DNA of 64,000 nt from Sipunculus nudus (GCA_026874595.1 CM049306.1:84286142-84350141); one strand, 5' to 3'; numbered from the stretch's first letter, positions 27,401 through 42,400 are shown. Made by a program: numbers and translations. Notes: a model not told the origin generated them from the sequence alone.

Positions 27401-30400
27401 GCAAATTTTAACCGGCATTTGCTGGTTGCCGGTCGTCAAATTCGAGGCCTGTACCTGTTTTTTTTTTTCTAATTTATTGGGAAAGTTAATTATTACTGCA
27501 TGGTATATTGTCCAAATACTCAGTAGACTTCCCTAATATATCATTAGCAGCTAAATCAGGTGTATGCCCACATTTGTTTCAGAAGCAGGGGACAGTACAA
27601 GCCCCAGTACCCTTGGGACCTGTTCAGAATTCTTTTCAGGTGACCAATGTGGAACCTGCTCCTTCACAGGTATTTAAACCAGATTTATTTCATATTTCCA
27701 TAGAAAATATAAAATTCTCCTGTGACATTGGTGCAGTTTTGTATGAATTTATAGCTTTAATATTAAAAGGTTTAATTTTAGCTCAGCTTTGTATAAGTCA
27801 TCTGAGCTATAGTTGTGGTTCATTGTCCGTTGTCCGTCTGTCCGTCCGTCCTTTAGACTGGCACATTTTGAAACTGTTAGACCTACAAACCCAAAATTCA
27901 GCATACTGTTAGAAATCCATGAAATCTCCTATCAAACTGAAAACTGGGTCACTGTGACTTCGTTCCTTCAAGAAATTAAGGAAAAACCTCAAATTTCCAT
28001 TAAAAACCTATTATCACACTTCAGGACTGCCTAATATCAAAACCTCTTATCTGTTTTTCTTAATATTTACCAGAAGTATTCTCCTATATATTTCCTATAT
28101 ACATGCCAGAAATTATTTCAGTTTAGTGTGATTTTTAAAAGTTGTGGTCCTGAAATTATGAGTTTTCTAAAAAAATCAGGAAAAATATTTACTCACTTAA
28201 CATGAAAATAGTTGGAGCTAGAGACTTTTTTTCCAAATATTAAACTGTATACCCAAAAATATATCTGAATTTGAAAAAATTTTAAGTCAAAATTTGAAAG
28301 CAACTCATATATTCAGTTGTGTAATATTGCAGATATTAAACATTAAAAAAATATTGATATAATAACAAAATAAGAAATCATTCAAACTTCATGTATTATC
28401 AGCTTTGTTTTTAGCTCAGCTGACTATAAGTCATCTGAGCTATAGTCGTGGTCCATTGTTCGTTGTCCGTCCGTCCTTCTGTCCGTCCGTCCGTCCGTAG
28501 ATGTGGCACGTTTTGAAACCGTAAGACCTAGGAATCCAAAATTCAGCATAATGTTAGATGTCCCCAAGATCTCCTACCAAGCTGAAAACTGGGTCTTTGC
28601 GACTTCGTTCCTTTGAGAAATTAAGGAAAAACCTCAATTTTTTATTAAAATCCTATTTTCACACTTCAGGACTGCCTAATATCAAAACCACTCATCTGTT
28701 TTTCCTCATATTTACCATAAATATTCTTCTATATAGTTCCTATGTACATGCCAGAAATTAAGTCTGTAAAGTATAAATTCTTTAAGTTATGGGCCCAAAC
28801 ATAATGGACTTTGTAAAAAATCAAGAAAAATATTTACTCACTTAACATGAAAAATTTGAAACTAGAGTCTGTTTTCCCAAGTATATAACTATGTTTAATT
28901 AAGATTCAGTTGTTTACCCAAAATTAGATCTGAATTTTGTAAATTTTTTAAGTAATTAGCATAAAAATAAAATCAGTACCTTGAATTTTGCCCAACTTTG
29001 ACCATGGCACGTTTTTTTCCTGTAAGTATCATTAATTTAATTTTCACAGCATGTAAACATAAATATTTTATTTGTTTAAATCTGGAATTTGGAAGTAAAA
29101 GCTTGAAAATTAAGCTAGTTATTGATTTTTTTCTTGAGGCTCTATTGTAGTCATTTGCTTTGTTTACAGATTACAGATGCAGGGTCCCACTCCAGGTCAC
29201 TGGAAGTCAGCTATGCCAGGGTTTCTGATTGTTACAGTCACTGGGGGAGATCCCCTGCTGTGACAGGTGTACAGTTATACTCATATCACCACCCCAATGA
29301 CCCCCCCCCCACAAACCCAACCCACCAAGTGTTATGCAGTATTGTTATTGTTTTCACTGTATCTCCTTAATTGTAATGCTGTTTCCACTCTGATATGCAA
29401 AAACTTTCCTTGAAAAAGTAATTCAAGGTGTTATCCAGAAGATGCAATGTTGTGTAATGTAGCATTTTTAAAGAAATCATTTTTCTTTTAAATGATTTTA
29501 CCAATCATAATAAAACCCATCAGTATGCTTAAATTATGATAAAATATGAAGCACATTATGGATAAATAAAGACACAATTAAAAATTGTGAAATCTAAATC
29601 AAGTATTTTGTTTAGATATTTATTGTTTTGCAAATTTAAAAGATATATTTTTGGGGTAAAAAATAAATAAACATTTGTATGCATGATGTGGTGTTATCTG
29701 ACAAGATTGAGATGTATGATGATGCAATTAAGAATTATGAATCAACTTTTATATTCAGATATATATGTTATATTGAAAATGTATAGAAATATAAACTTAA
29801 ATAAAAAAAAAATTGATGTGATAAAAAAATGAGGATTTATTACAAACATTTGTTCATTATTTTCCTGCATCAGCAGAATTTGAGATCAGGCTTTGTTTGC
29901 CATGTTTTATGTTGTTAATTAGTTATATTTCAACTGTATACATTTCATAAAAAAAAATGTATATTTAATAATATATATTATACAAAAAAAAGATTCGATT
30001 GAACAAATGTGTAAACTACTGAAATGTCAACAGTTAATCGAAAAGCCAACTAATGATCATGGTAATTGTACAGATCATTTGTTCACAAACTGCTCACATG
30101 CTTCAGTTTCAACATAAGGAAACACATGGTCAGGTCACAAAATATTATTTGCAACAATTTCTTGCTCATCAATACAAACCAATCATATAAACCAACCATG
30201 GCCTTTATTACCTCTTCCTCTTACACTTTATCTCCATTTGATATTATTTTAGATTTTTACCTTCAAGGTTAACGTCAGCTGAGCACAGTGACCCATAGGT
30301 CCCTTGTTCTACCAGTCTGTCTGTCTTTATATATTAAGTAATCGTGAATGAACTTTTTTTATCCTGTAAATCCTTGCTATATATAAAATCACAACATGGT

Positions 30401-33400
30401 AAAGTTCCCATATTTATTATATTTATTGGCCTCTATACATACACTAATATGTATATATTTATTTAGATATCTATAATTACATTTATCAAATGGATAGATA
30501 ACACCATAAGCTGTTTACACAAGTAATTACAGTAAAACTCTGCAGTTTATGATAGAGTTGATATAAATCCCTGTGATGTGTATTGTCTTGATGTAGGGAG
30601 CTGTCAGTGAGGGACAGAGTGAGACAACCCAGGGAGCAGGAGGGGTTACAATAGATGAGTCAACAGGGGGTGCCAGAGACAGGTGAGGGTATTGCTTTAT
30701 GTGAATAAATAACCCTACTTTACTCAGTCATTTTGCTTCAGTAGTGATGATTCAATATTATATCAATCTGGTCCTGGGAGACCTATGTTGAGGGTCTTAT
30801 TGTTTCAAAGTGTCTTGTCTTGTGTAGATGGACAAGGTTTTACATGACTTTCCCAAACCACAGCAGAATTGTATTGTATTTTCTCATGTTTCATGCCAGT
30901 AGGACCAGTTTTTGCTGCATATTTTGTCAATTTTGAGAACTGAATATTTATTGTTTGTAGAGATTAATTAATTCTGTTACCAGGCTAAAAATATGAGTCT
31001 TAAAGTCTAAATTATTATCAACATCGACAATATGCAATCATAAACCAGTTCTCATGATTTTTGTTAACCACTTTGATGATCCCTCCATTCCAATTAAGCA
31101 CAGTTTTATTGCATGATTTTCAGTGCTTAAAAATAAGGAGCTCCATAGTGTGCTTAATACTTTTGCACATTTTGTGCATGTAAACCTGTTATTTTGTCAA
31201 CAGTGACATGGAAGGAGGCCAGGCGGCAGAGAAGGCCAAGCGGAGAGAGAAAAACAAACCAAAGCGAAAGAAAACTCAGGAACGTCACATGCCAAAGCTT
31301 ACAATCATTCATATGGAGACAGATGGGGATGTCGTGGAATGCCAGCTTGACACAGCCAAGCACTCCACTGTTACATTCAAGTTCAACTGTGATGATGATC
31401 AACCACAGGACATCGCTTGCAATCTGGTGAACCATCAACACAAGTGTTGTCTAACATTAGATAATCATAAGTTTCTTAGCTCCTATAGCTATATAGCTAT
31501 AATATGGTGAGACTTCATGTGTCCAGTGTCTTATGTGTCCAATTGATTCTGTGTTCTTCTGGCATAAAAGTTGAATGGGTACCTGTTTGTTTAATTTTGC
31601 ACAACTATTATGAAAGAGTATTGTAATACTTTGCTGTATCAAAAGTTTAATAAATAATGTTAAAATTAATTAAAGAAAAGTATATAATGTCAAATAACTA
31701 TCCCAATTTCAGTAGCAGAGATATCTGTTAGGATTTTAAGCTCAGCTGACTATAAGTCATCTGAGCTATAGTTGTGGTCCATTGTCCGTCATCCGGCCGT
31801 CTGTCTGTCCGTCCGTCTGGATGTCCGTCCGTAAGACTGGCACGTTTCGCCACCGTTGGACCTAAGAAACCGGAATTTTGGCATACAGTTAGATGTCCCC
31901 AAAATCTCCTACCATGCCGAAAATTGGGTCAATAGGACTTCCTTCGAGATATTAAGGAAAAACCTCAATTTTTTATTAGATATCTATTTTCACACTTCAG
32001 GACTGCCTAATATCAAAACCACTCATCTGGTTTTCTTCATATTTACCATAAATATTCCTCTATATAGTTCCTATGTACATGCCAGATATTAAGTCAGTTT
32101 TATATAATTTAAAAAAGTTATGGGCCCAAACATAATGGACTTTGTAAAAAAATCAGAAAGATATTTGGTCACTTAAGACCAAAAGTGTTAAAGGTAGGGA
32201 CTTTTTTCCAGTAATACAACTTTAATTAATCAAAATTTAATTGTATACCAAAAATTAGATCAAAATCTGTTAAATTTTTTTAAATATTGGCAAAAATATA
32301 AAATTGGTACCTTAAATTTTGCCCAACTTTGGCCACGGCACTTTTTTTCCTGTAAGTACTGTGGATTTAATTTTTACAGCATGTATACATAAGGATCAAA
32401 TCTGTTAAAATCTGAAATTTGAAAATAAAAGCTGCAAAATTAGGCTAGTTATTGAATTTTTTTAGAGGCTCTTGTTGTATTCCCTTACATTGTCAAGTAG
32501 TCCACTTTGATGAATGAGGTCATTCAGTGCACATCTCTATGCTCCCCAGGCTGTTGGCATAATTTTAGATGTCCCCAAAATCTCCTACCATACCGAAAAT
32601 TGGTCATTAGGACTTCGTTCCTTCAAGATATTAAGGAAAAAAAACTCCGTTTTCCATAAAAAAAGCCATTGTTACACTTCAAGGCTGCCTTATATCAAAA
32701 CCACTGATCTGTTTTTGATCGTATTTAGTATTCACATTCTTTCATACATTTTCTATGAACATACCAAAAATTAGGTCAGTATTGGGTATTATTTTGAAGT
32801 TATAGGCAAAAACATAATGCAATTTTTTCTTAAAATCAGGAAATATATTTACTCACCTAACATGAGAATTACTGAACTTAGAGACTTTTTTTCAGAAATA
32901 TAACTTTATTTAATCAAGATTCAATTGTTTACCCAAAATTAGATCTGAATTTTGCAAATTTTTCAAGTTATTAGCATAACTAAAAATCAATATCTTAAAT
33001 TTTGTCCAACTTTGGCACTGTTGATTTAATTTTCACAGCATATAAACATAAGGATTTAATCTTTTAAAATCTGAAATTTCAAAGAAATCTATTGAAAAGA
33101 ATAGCTTTTATTCATGTTTTCATACACCATGTCAAGTGTTGTTTACATCTAGCCCACCTAGTAGTACAGCTTTCACTTGCATTATGTAACCCACCCCAGG
33201 CAGCTTGCCTTGGGTCAGCCTGGCCACTACCAGCAGGCTTCCCCTCTGCCCTGCACCCCCCCCCCCCTCAGATGGTGCATAAACTAGATGAATGTTATTA
33301 TTTTCTGTATTTGATTCATTCTTATTCTAGGCTATGCTACATTTTAGATTTTGTATTGTACCACCAGGGTAACAATGTTTAAAGTGTACATTTAATTTGT

Positions 33401-36400
33401 GTCCACAAAGTGGTGTATTGCTATGAAAGTGTGGATGTTCATCAGATAAGTAATTCCTTACTTCAGAAGAGTAAAAACTTCACCAGGTGTGAAATTGACT
33501 ATTAATTCCAGTAATTATTATTTTTATTATTATTAAAACTGGGATAGTAATTAGCACAATGATATTGTTTGTCCCTCATATAACCAACAGTGTGTATACT
33601 TTATTTGAAATGATGTTTTATTTTATCAAATTTACTGAATCTTTTATTTTATTTTGGTGAATAAAATTAAGCATGTACTGAAAACTCCAATGTGCAAAAC
33701 TTTTTAATAGTGATTCAAGGAATATTCTTGTAGATGCCATGTTGTGGCATTATTTTCTTTTAAATTCAGTTTAAACATTTATGATTTAAAAATAATAAAA
33801 TATATGTGTATGCATAATATGACCCAATATGAGCTACACTCTGGATATATGATGATTGCAACTTTTGCAACAATTCTAATTTTTTAACTTATAGTTTCAG
33901 TTTTTTACTCTGTATATATAATGATCGCAACTTTTGCAACAATTCTAATATTTTAACATATTTTCAGGTTTTTTTTATTAAAAGTTTATAAAACCTGTAA
34001 ATAAAAAAATGATTCAGATAAAAACTTCTTAATGGAAAAAGTGGGTATGCTTAAAAAAATAGGATTATATATAAACTTAAATGCATTATTCCCTTGAAAG
34101 TGAAATAAAGGTATTAGTCCATTCTGTCCACTTGCCTGTCCATCTGTAAATTTTCATATGCATCACAGTATCTCAAAATTTTACTGTTTTTCTTCATGAC
34201 AGTCTTGTAAGAGTATTAGTTTGCAATCATATATTTAGAACTTTACTATAACCAAGTAGGAGGGCCCCTTTCCTCTTAGCTTTTCATATTCTTATATAAA
34301 TGAAAACATTACAATAGAATATTTCTACATCCACCTTCGTGCTGCCCTCACTTTTTCCTTCTCCGAACCCTATCCCAAAGTCAGCCTCAGTAAGCAAGAA
34401 CAAGATGAATCAGATATATTCATACTTTAATATTTTGTATAACTATTCGTCCATAGGTATTGATGTACATGCCAGAAATTATGTCAGTATTGTGTAATAT
34501 GTAGACATAGTGGGCATCACAATAATGTACCTTGTCAAGACTTAAGAGATATTGTGTCATACAGTCACAAATTCATAAATCACTTCATCAGCATAGTTAA
34601 TCATAACATCATATCTGTCAAATTGAAAGCTTGCAGACTACCATACACTTTAGATCCTTCAACAAATAGCCTTATCATCATTCTACTACTGCTTATTACT
34701 GCTGTCATTGCATTCATATTTGCTCAAATATATCACAATTTTCAACCCCTCCTAAATAAATAAAAAATAAACCACTATATTTGACTCTATTAATCCATCA
34801 GTCAGGTAATTTCATTTATCATTTACTCACATATTACATTACATTCCTTTATAATAGCCCAACAAGTCCATGATATTCATAAGCTTTATCGACTCGATAT
34901 AGTATCACAGTGGAGAAACATTTATAGTCGAATCACGATCAGCTGAGCTCCGTGACCCATGGGTCCCTTGTTTTGTCAATGAAAGTAATACAGAAAGTAC
35001 CAGATTAAATGAGCTGTCTTAACTGCTAAGATACATGTGTTATGTTCTGTGGTTGCCTTCATATTGGCGGGGCTGAATTTTTGCTTTTTTTTTTATTTTT
35101 AAAAGTTTCACAAGGTTCCTTTTTTACTCTCTTTCATTATTGTTGTAGTATAGTTTATTTATCAAATGTGAAACTATAAACTGTAGTAACCAGTTATTTC
35201 ATAAACTGCTGATTTTACCTTATCTAGGCCTACTATTTCTCAGTCCAGATATTGCTTGTATGAACAGTCATCAAGGCTGAGCCGAAGAATGCAGGAAGCA
35301 ATGACCCCGCTGGCTGTAATTAGTTCATGGGCAAAGGCTCAGTAAAAAAACAACTTATGACTACATAACTGTGTGATAAGTTATTCAGGGGAAACTGTTT
35401 TGATAAGGGTATCTTACTCCTGCTAATTAAAAGACAAGTCGCAATCACCTGCACAAAGAACAATGCAATGTAAGCCTGAACTGCTGCAGGTAGCAAAAGG
35501 TCACAGTTTTTACATTTTAGCCAACCAATACTTTTATTCATGGGCCCCGTATTCTCCCTGAATCTCTTAAAGTAAAAACACTAGGTTTGATGGACATAAT
35601 TATGTGGTTGAAGAAGGGGTCACCCTTAAAGAGACTCCAGAGTTGAGGACTACCTGCGCGAGAGTATATCAGATGATAGTGCAAAGATCTGGCAAGCAGC
35701 TAATGATCAGATCGACCAACTGAATTCCAAAAGACAATGCGGGCAATACAACCACTACAGCGAGTATTCTGATTTTTAATAAACTATTTGTATTCATAAG
35801 TGCAAACAGATAAAGTGTACATTAGGTCCTAATTTAACAAAGTAGATTTTGAAAATGTTCGGTTCACATTGTGACTTCTTTCTTTGTGTTGCCTTATCAC
35901 AACTGTCGCCACCTATCGGCAGCTCGTGAAATTGATGCTAACAGCCTGGTATGCATTCAAAACAATGTGGTTTCAATTTTCGTGATCACAGATGGACTGA
36001 ATTGTGAAAATTTGAAGCTACTGCAAATAAAATGGGAACTAAAGTATATTATCATGCAGTACACAGTTGATATAAAGTTATGTAAAATAGTTGATATAGT
36101 GTAAAATATTCTTTATATTACATTACAGATTGAGGAGAAACTCTTGAACAAGGAGCATGAGGAGTTCTTTAAGGAGCAGGTCAGAGAAGTTATCCAGCTG
36201 GTGAAAGAAAACCCTGAGGCTGCTCAGGCTCTGGCCCAGGCCAGCGCAGCACAGCAGGTTAGTGTCACCCCTGCGGTGACCACCCCTAGCCCGGGCAGGA
36301 AAATCGCCTCAGTGCTGCCCCCTCCGATTGACAAGCTTGAGTGTGATGTGGTGAAGGTATGTTGCTTCAGTAACTGTCAAGTGCCAGCTCATCTTAACGT

Positions 36401-39400
36401 AGTTAAGTCCATCAATGAAATTTAAATTTGCATATTCTTAATCTTTTAATGTACTGTATATTCAGGAGTTTCTTTAACAACTTTTCTTTGCACTGAAAAG
36501 CAAAATAAAATGTAAATTTCACCATAAATTGGTGTGAAAACTTATCAATATTTATTTAACAGGAAATTTAGGAAAATCATAAAGAAAGTTTAAGGAAATT
36601 AAGTTAGTTTAATGAAACCAGCCTGAGCCACTAATGGAATATAAGAAGCACCTGATGAAATATAAAATTTTCAGAAGACAGCACATTACTACTAGAACCT
36701 GGCTGCTTTTAAAATGTAAGATGAGCTTGGCACTGGTCACTAATGGGCATGTTGTATTGATTAATGTCATTCTGGCCTGTATAGTATTAACTGGTGATTT
36801 TCATGTATAATAACAAATGGGGTCAAATGTCAATTTGCATGGGGTTCTGTTAATATGGTGAATCTTTAATTCATACCTAGATTCATTGTTCTGACTGGTT
36901 AAAATTAAGGGTACAATCAGACGTATTGTTCTTCAAATAGTCAAATTAAACAACCCAAGGAGACAAACCCAAGAGATTGTGAAATGAAATATTAAATGTT
37001 CATTTTATCAAATAACAAGAACTTAAATATTGTAGAAGATCTTATACCACTCCCTGTTTTTGAAAACCCCACTGAAACTCAAATGTTGACAGGCTGTCAT
37101 TTTCTTCACAGTTATGAATAAGGTTTTAAGATAAATTTTAGTCAAGTTTTCCATTGTCTTCAGAAAATAAAAGCTAGAATTGTTCAATGAATTTATACTT
37201 CCTTCCCAGAATTAGTATTGTGTATTGAATCAGTATTTACCACAGTATCAAGCTTATATATACTTCTGAAGAGCATGTAAACAGGCCTGGTGACAAGTGC
37301 TTTGACAAGTGGGCATGAGAACATACTGTCACCAATCAGCACTTTCCTGTTGCTGTTCGTGTTGCTTTGCTCCTTGTGGTGTTCACCTGGTGTGGATATA
37401 TTGTAGTTGTGAAGTTTGATTGCATTTGCAATTTGTTGTGTTGAGTTGGTGTTATGGTTTTTGTACAGTGCCTTACCCTTTCGTGCTTGGTTGTATCATG
37501 GCTATTGTACAATACCTACCTGCAGCATGGATGTATATATTGTTGACTCAGCAAAGGTAAAAGACCAGAGTTGTGCCTTTGTGCATTGGCAGAATGTCTG
37601 TGTGGTTTGTCATAACATTGCAAGTTACACCTGTATTTTGTGATTTTAATTAAAACTTGGTACTTCTGTTCATAATATTATTTTTAGCTCAGCTGACTGA
37701 AAGTCATCTGAGCTATAGTAATCCTTCTTCGTCTTTCGTCTGTCCAGCCGTCCGTCCGGTCCTCCTGCCGTCTGGCTGTTAACAGGGCACAAATCCTAAC
37801 CGCTGGACTTGGAATCTTCCAACTTGACATTCTCGGAGGTCTTTGAAAAATCTCTTTGGAAACCTGAAATTAGGTCTCTGTTACCCATATTCTCCAAGCT
37901 ATGCGTCATGAAAATACCCCACAGAATAATAAAAAATTTGATACAAAAGGTCAAGTAGCTGAATAACTACTGCATTGATCACCATGATTCTTTGCTTGAA
38001 TATTGATTATGAAGTCTTTCTTCAGTTCATGCAAACTGGTGGTGCCACCTGTATTTATTCCAATTTTTACAAAATTTTTTCTTTATTTTTGAGACCTTTG
38101 AAGAAGCTGTCATCTGTTAACAGGGCACAAATCAAAACCAGGGGACCTGGAATCTTCTTACTTGATATCAAAGGAAGTCCATGCAAAGTCTCTGTGGAAA
38201 CCTGAAATTAGGTCTATGTTACCCATATCATCTGAGCTATGGGTCTCTTAAGTACCCCTCAGAATAATTAAAAATATGATACATATATGATTGATCACTA
38301 TCCTTCTTTGCATGAATATTGATCATGGAGTGTTTCATCAGTTCCTATAAACTGGTGGTGCTACCTGTATTTTTCCAATTTTTACAAATTTTTTTCTTTA
38401 TTTTTGAGACCTGCAGAGAAGCTGTCATCTGTTAACAGGGTACAAATTGTAACCACTGGACCTTGAATCTTCTAACTTGACATCAAGGGAAGGCCATGCA
38501 AGTCTCTGTGGAAACCTGAAATTAGGTCTATGTTACCCATAACCTCCGAGCTATAGGGCTCATAAGTACCCCTCAGAATAATTAAAAATATGATACAAAA
38601 GCTCCAGTATATGAATAACTAATGCATTGAATTCCATGATTCGTTGCATGTATATTGATCATGGAGTATTTCGTCAGTTCCTGCAAACTGGTGGCGCCAC
38701 CTGTATTTTTTAGCGAACCTGTGAGCTTATGCGATGGTGTGGCGTCGTCTGGCGTCCGTCCGGCGTCCGGCGTCTGTACGTTAACCCATACTGTCTTGAA
38801 AACAGCAAGAGTTAGCATCACCAAATTTTATGCAAAAAATTAGTCATCTAAAAAACTCCATCGGATTTTGCTTATTTTTTGGCTAACTGCATTTTCTTAG
38901 ATTTTATAGGGAAAAAGCTTAAAAACCTTTAAAAATCTTCTTCTCTGAAACTGTCCAGCCAAATTGTCCAATATTTCACAGAAATGATCCCTGGAACAAT
39001 CTCTCTCAAGTTTGTTCGAATGGTTCCAGTTCAGAGATTTTTGGCCGAGTTACAGGAGGTTGAACTTAGTCATCTGTCCAAAAAAGCACACTAAAATTAA
39101 AATCTCAGAAACGGCTAGAGATATAATGACCAAATTTAAAACCAATGTTTGTCACATATGTCATATCTGATTTTGAGGTATTGGTGGCGCCACCTATATT
39201 GATGTGGTTTTTTACAAGCAAAAATGTAATTTTAAACTCTTCTAGCTTATACACTGATTTATGATGAAACTGTTCAGCTGATTGGTTTAAACTTCACAAG
39301 AATTATTCTTTGGTAGGGTTCTGCCAGTTTTATAAGAATAGATTGGGTAAATACAGTTTTAAAAAAGCATTGTAGCCAATTGAAAAAGGCTTTCTGTATT

Positions 39401-42400
39401 TGAGTACAGATTTGACTTCATGCAGCCAAGTCAAGAGGTCACTCAGTACAAACAGGTGGGGTCCAGACATCACCATGGCAACTGACCTGGCTGGGGGGGG
39501 TGTCTAGACAATGTGTCTAGACGTCTAGACACAGCGTCTAGATGTCTGGACACAATGTTTAGATGCAGAATTCCCAGATTATTGGAACTATATCTTTCAA
39601 CTGTTTGAAAAAACTTGGTTTGCATTTTAAGCGAATCGGGTTTATCATCAGGTCACATGTGAATTGCTGCACCTTCATTTTTGGTTGACCTCTTACCTTT
39701 CCTTGCTGCCCAGATTCCATTTGTGCGTCTGTTTCCACACATAAACCCACATATCTCGGGAACTGTTTGGCCGATCAGGCTAAAAATTTTGCACAAATGT
39801 AGCCCTTTGATAGCTTTGTAACATACACTAAAAATGGTGGCACCACCTTCAACCAATTTTGCACAGCGTCCATCTGTTCATCTGCCTTGGGATAATATTA
39901 CTCATATCTCAGCAGTGGTTTGACTTATCCACCTGAAATTTTGCAGGTTTATACATCCTGGACAGCTTTCTCGATTTTATGATAGGTGTCGCCACCTACA
40001 TTCACATTTACTCTGTAGACATCAAAGCTCATATCTCGGGAACCGTTTGACCAATTAGGCCAAAATTTTGCCTGTGTATAGATCTCACATAGCTCTTCAT
40101 CATAGGCAAAACTGGTGGTGCCACCTGCAACCATTTATGCACAGCGTCCATCTGTTCATCTGCCTTAGGTTAAAATCACTCATATCTCAGCAGTGGTTTG
40201 ACTTTTCCACTTGAAATCTTGCAGGTATTTAACATCCTTGACAGCTTTCTCGATTTTATGACAGGTGGCGCCACCTACATTCATGTTTACTCTGCAGACA
40301 TCCAAGCTCATATCTCGGGAACCGTTTGACCGATTAGACCAAAATTTTGCTTGTGTATAGATCTCACATAGCTCTTCATCATAGGCAAAACTGGTGGCGC
40401 CATCTGCAACCACTTATGCACAGCGTCCATCTGTTCATCTGCCTTGGGATAAAATTGCTCATATCTCAGCAGTGGTTTGATTTATCCACCTGAAATTTTG
40501 CAGGTTTATACATCATGGACAGGTTTCTTGATTTTATGACAGGTGGCGCCACCTACATTCACATTTACTCTGCAGACATCCAAGCTCATATCTCAGGAAC
40601 CATTTGACCGATTAGGCCAAAATTTTGCATGTGTATAGATCTCACATAGCTCTTCATCATAGGCAAAACTGGTGGTGCCACCTGCAACCATTTATGCAAA
40701 GCATCCATCTGTTCATCTGCTTTAGGTTAAAATCACTCATATCTCAGCAGTGGTTTGACTTATCCACCTGAAATTTTGCAGGTATTTTACATCATTAACA
40801 GTTTTCTTGATTTTATGATAGGTGTTGCCACCTACATTCACATTTACTCTGCAGACATCCAAGCTCATATCTTGGGAACCGTTTGACCGATTAGGCCAAA
40901 ATTTTGCATGTGTATAGATCTCACATAGCACTTTATTATAGGCAAAACTGGTGGCGCCACCTGCAACCACTTATGCACAGCATCCATCTGTTTATCTGCT
41001 TTGGGATAAAATCACTCATATCTCGGCAGTTGTTTGACTTATCCACCTGAAATTTTGCAGGTTTATACATCCTGGACAATTTTCTCGATTTAATGACAGG
41101 TGGCACCACCTACATTCACGTTTAAGCTGCAGACATCCATGCTAATATGCAACACACCACGCTCTATTCCCCTTGCCACTCAATCCATACCTCACTTCAC
41201 CCGTCCCACTCTGATTTCTGCAGATACACATAGTGGCTTGTCGACTACCCATATTCTGGTTTTAAAATGTCCTAGTCCGAAACTTGCAGGTCAGAAATGT
41301 CCATTTTGCTGAAATCATAATGACTAAGGTAGATATGGAGGACTTAGGAGGATCAATATTAAATTTTAAAAATAAACCTCCATTCATACTCCTAAACTTT
41401 GCACAGGTTCGCATTAGGCCTGTAGGCCTTGTTTAAATTTTTACACATTTTTTCTATTTGTGACACCTTCAAATGAAGTGGTCATCTGTCCAAGACTCCA
41501 ATGAAACCCATTTCTTAGGATTCTTCACAAAATTCATGATTTTTATGCACTCTCGCTGTCATTTTGCTCATTGTTCAACATTCCTTGAATTCAGCTGAGC
41601 GCCACCAGTTAAAAAGACCACCTAGTCCTTGGACATGGAAGTTTGGTTAGTTCTCATGTTATTAGCCATGTTCACACCAGAAATCAGGTCATCATCATAT
41701 TATTAAGATTTTGTTGGGTTATAAGCTTGTGTTGCATTTTCATCATTTTGTTTGATTTTAAATCACAAAGAGTTATAACAGGGAAAGTAAGAGCATACAT
41801 GAGATTTGTGTTTTGAAAACACCCATACAACAAACTTTGCCAGTCCATTCAAATTTCTTTGTATGATGCTGGTCCCTTTAGGATCAAACTTAATCCCACC
41901 CTTGCTAGATGTAGGATCCATCATAGTATTCCACACAGGTGTTATCCTATTTGTGAAAGATTTTTACCTTAAACCTTAAAGGAGCAGTTTTATGGTACAA
42001 CTATGTGATGCTTACTTGGTTTTGAAGTATAGTCTCTTTGAATAGAGACTGCAGGTAAAATTACTTTGTGTTATATCTCCCATTAATCCTAGATATATAA
42101 ATGTGTCGTCTTTTGAAATGCGGGTATAAGGGTCATTAATTAGTATATTACAATTAGTATAGTACAATATTAGTGCTGGCTGATTGTCTTTCCATTATAA
42201 TGACCTATTAACTTAATACCTCTGCAGTTTTGACCATGGTACTTTTCTCTGTTACTGTTACTTCTCCCATCTTTTTGCTTCCACAGTGTACAGACATTTT
42301 AACTTCATATCATAATTTTCAATTAGGTGCTGAGGTTGTGTGTGTGTGGGTTGAGAGGTTTATATTATTCTCATAAAAACAAAAAATAAATTTTAAATAA

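Larger units (their letters stand above)
21953..27451. mobile_element. hAT-like element with 14-bp perfect inverted ends, carrying two family d insertions
   Basis: The left end CAGGCCTCGAATTT at 21953-21966 is the exact reverse complement of the right end at 27438-27451. Subterminal sequence has repeated acagg/ccggc words, for example GACAGGCA twice on the left and GCCGGTC twice on the right. Removing the two insertions (22048-24818 and 25077-26946) leaves about 860 bp of host element without a transposase. The flanking 8-mers (ttttactt and tacctgtt) do not match, so no target duplication survives or the ends are misjudged. Confidence 0.6.

Noticed and set aside
29122-29370. 82-codon open frame with acceptor-like ttacag
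   Set aside because: Its position in a family d copy, with a poly-C run and surrounding words, matches repeat segments at 1905-2123 and 33092-33382. There is no phase-compatible donor.
31427-31510. Read-through of exon H to a stop at about 31508 as the real gene end
   Set aside because: The second CCT domain would be cut in half, while exon I supplies exactly the missing half in the right phase.
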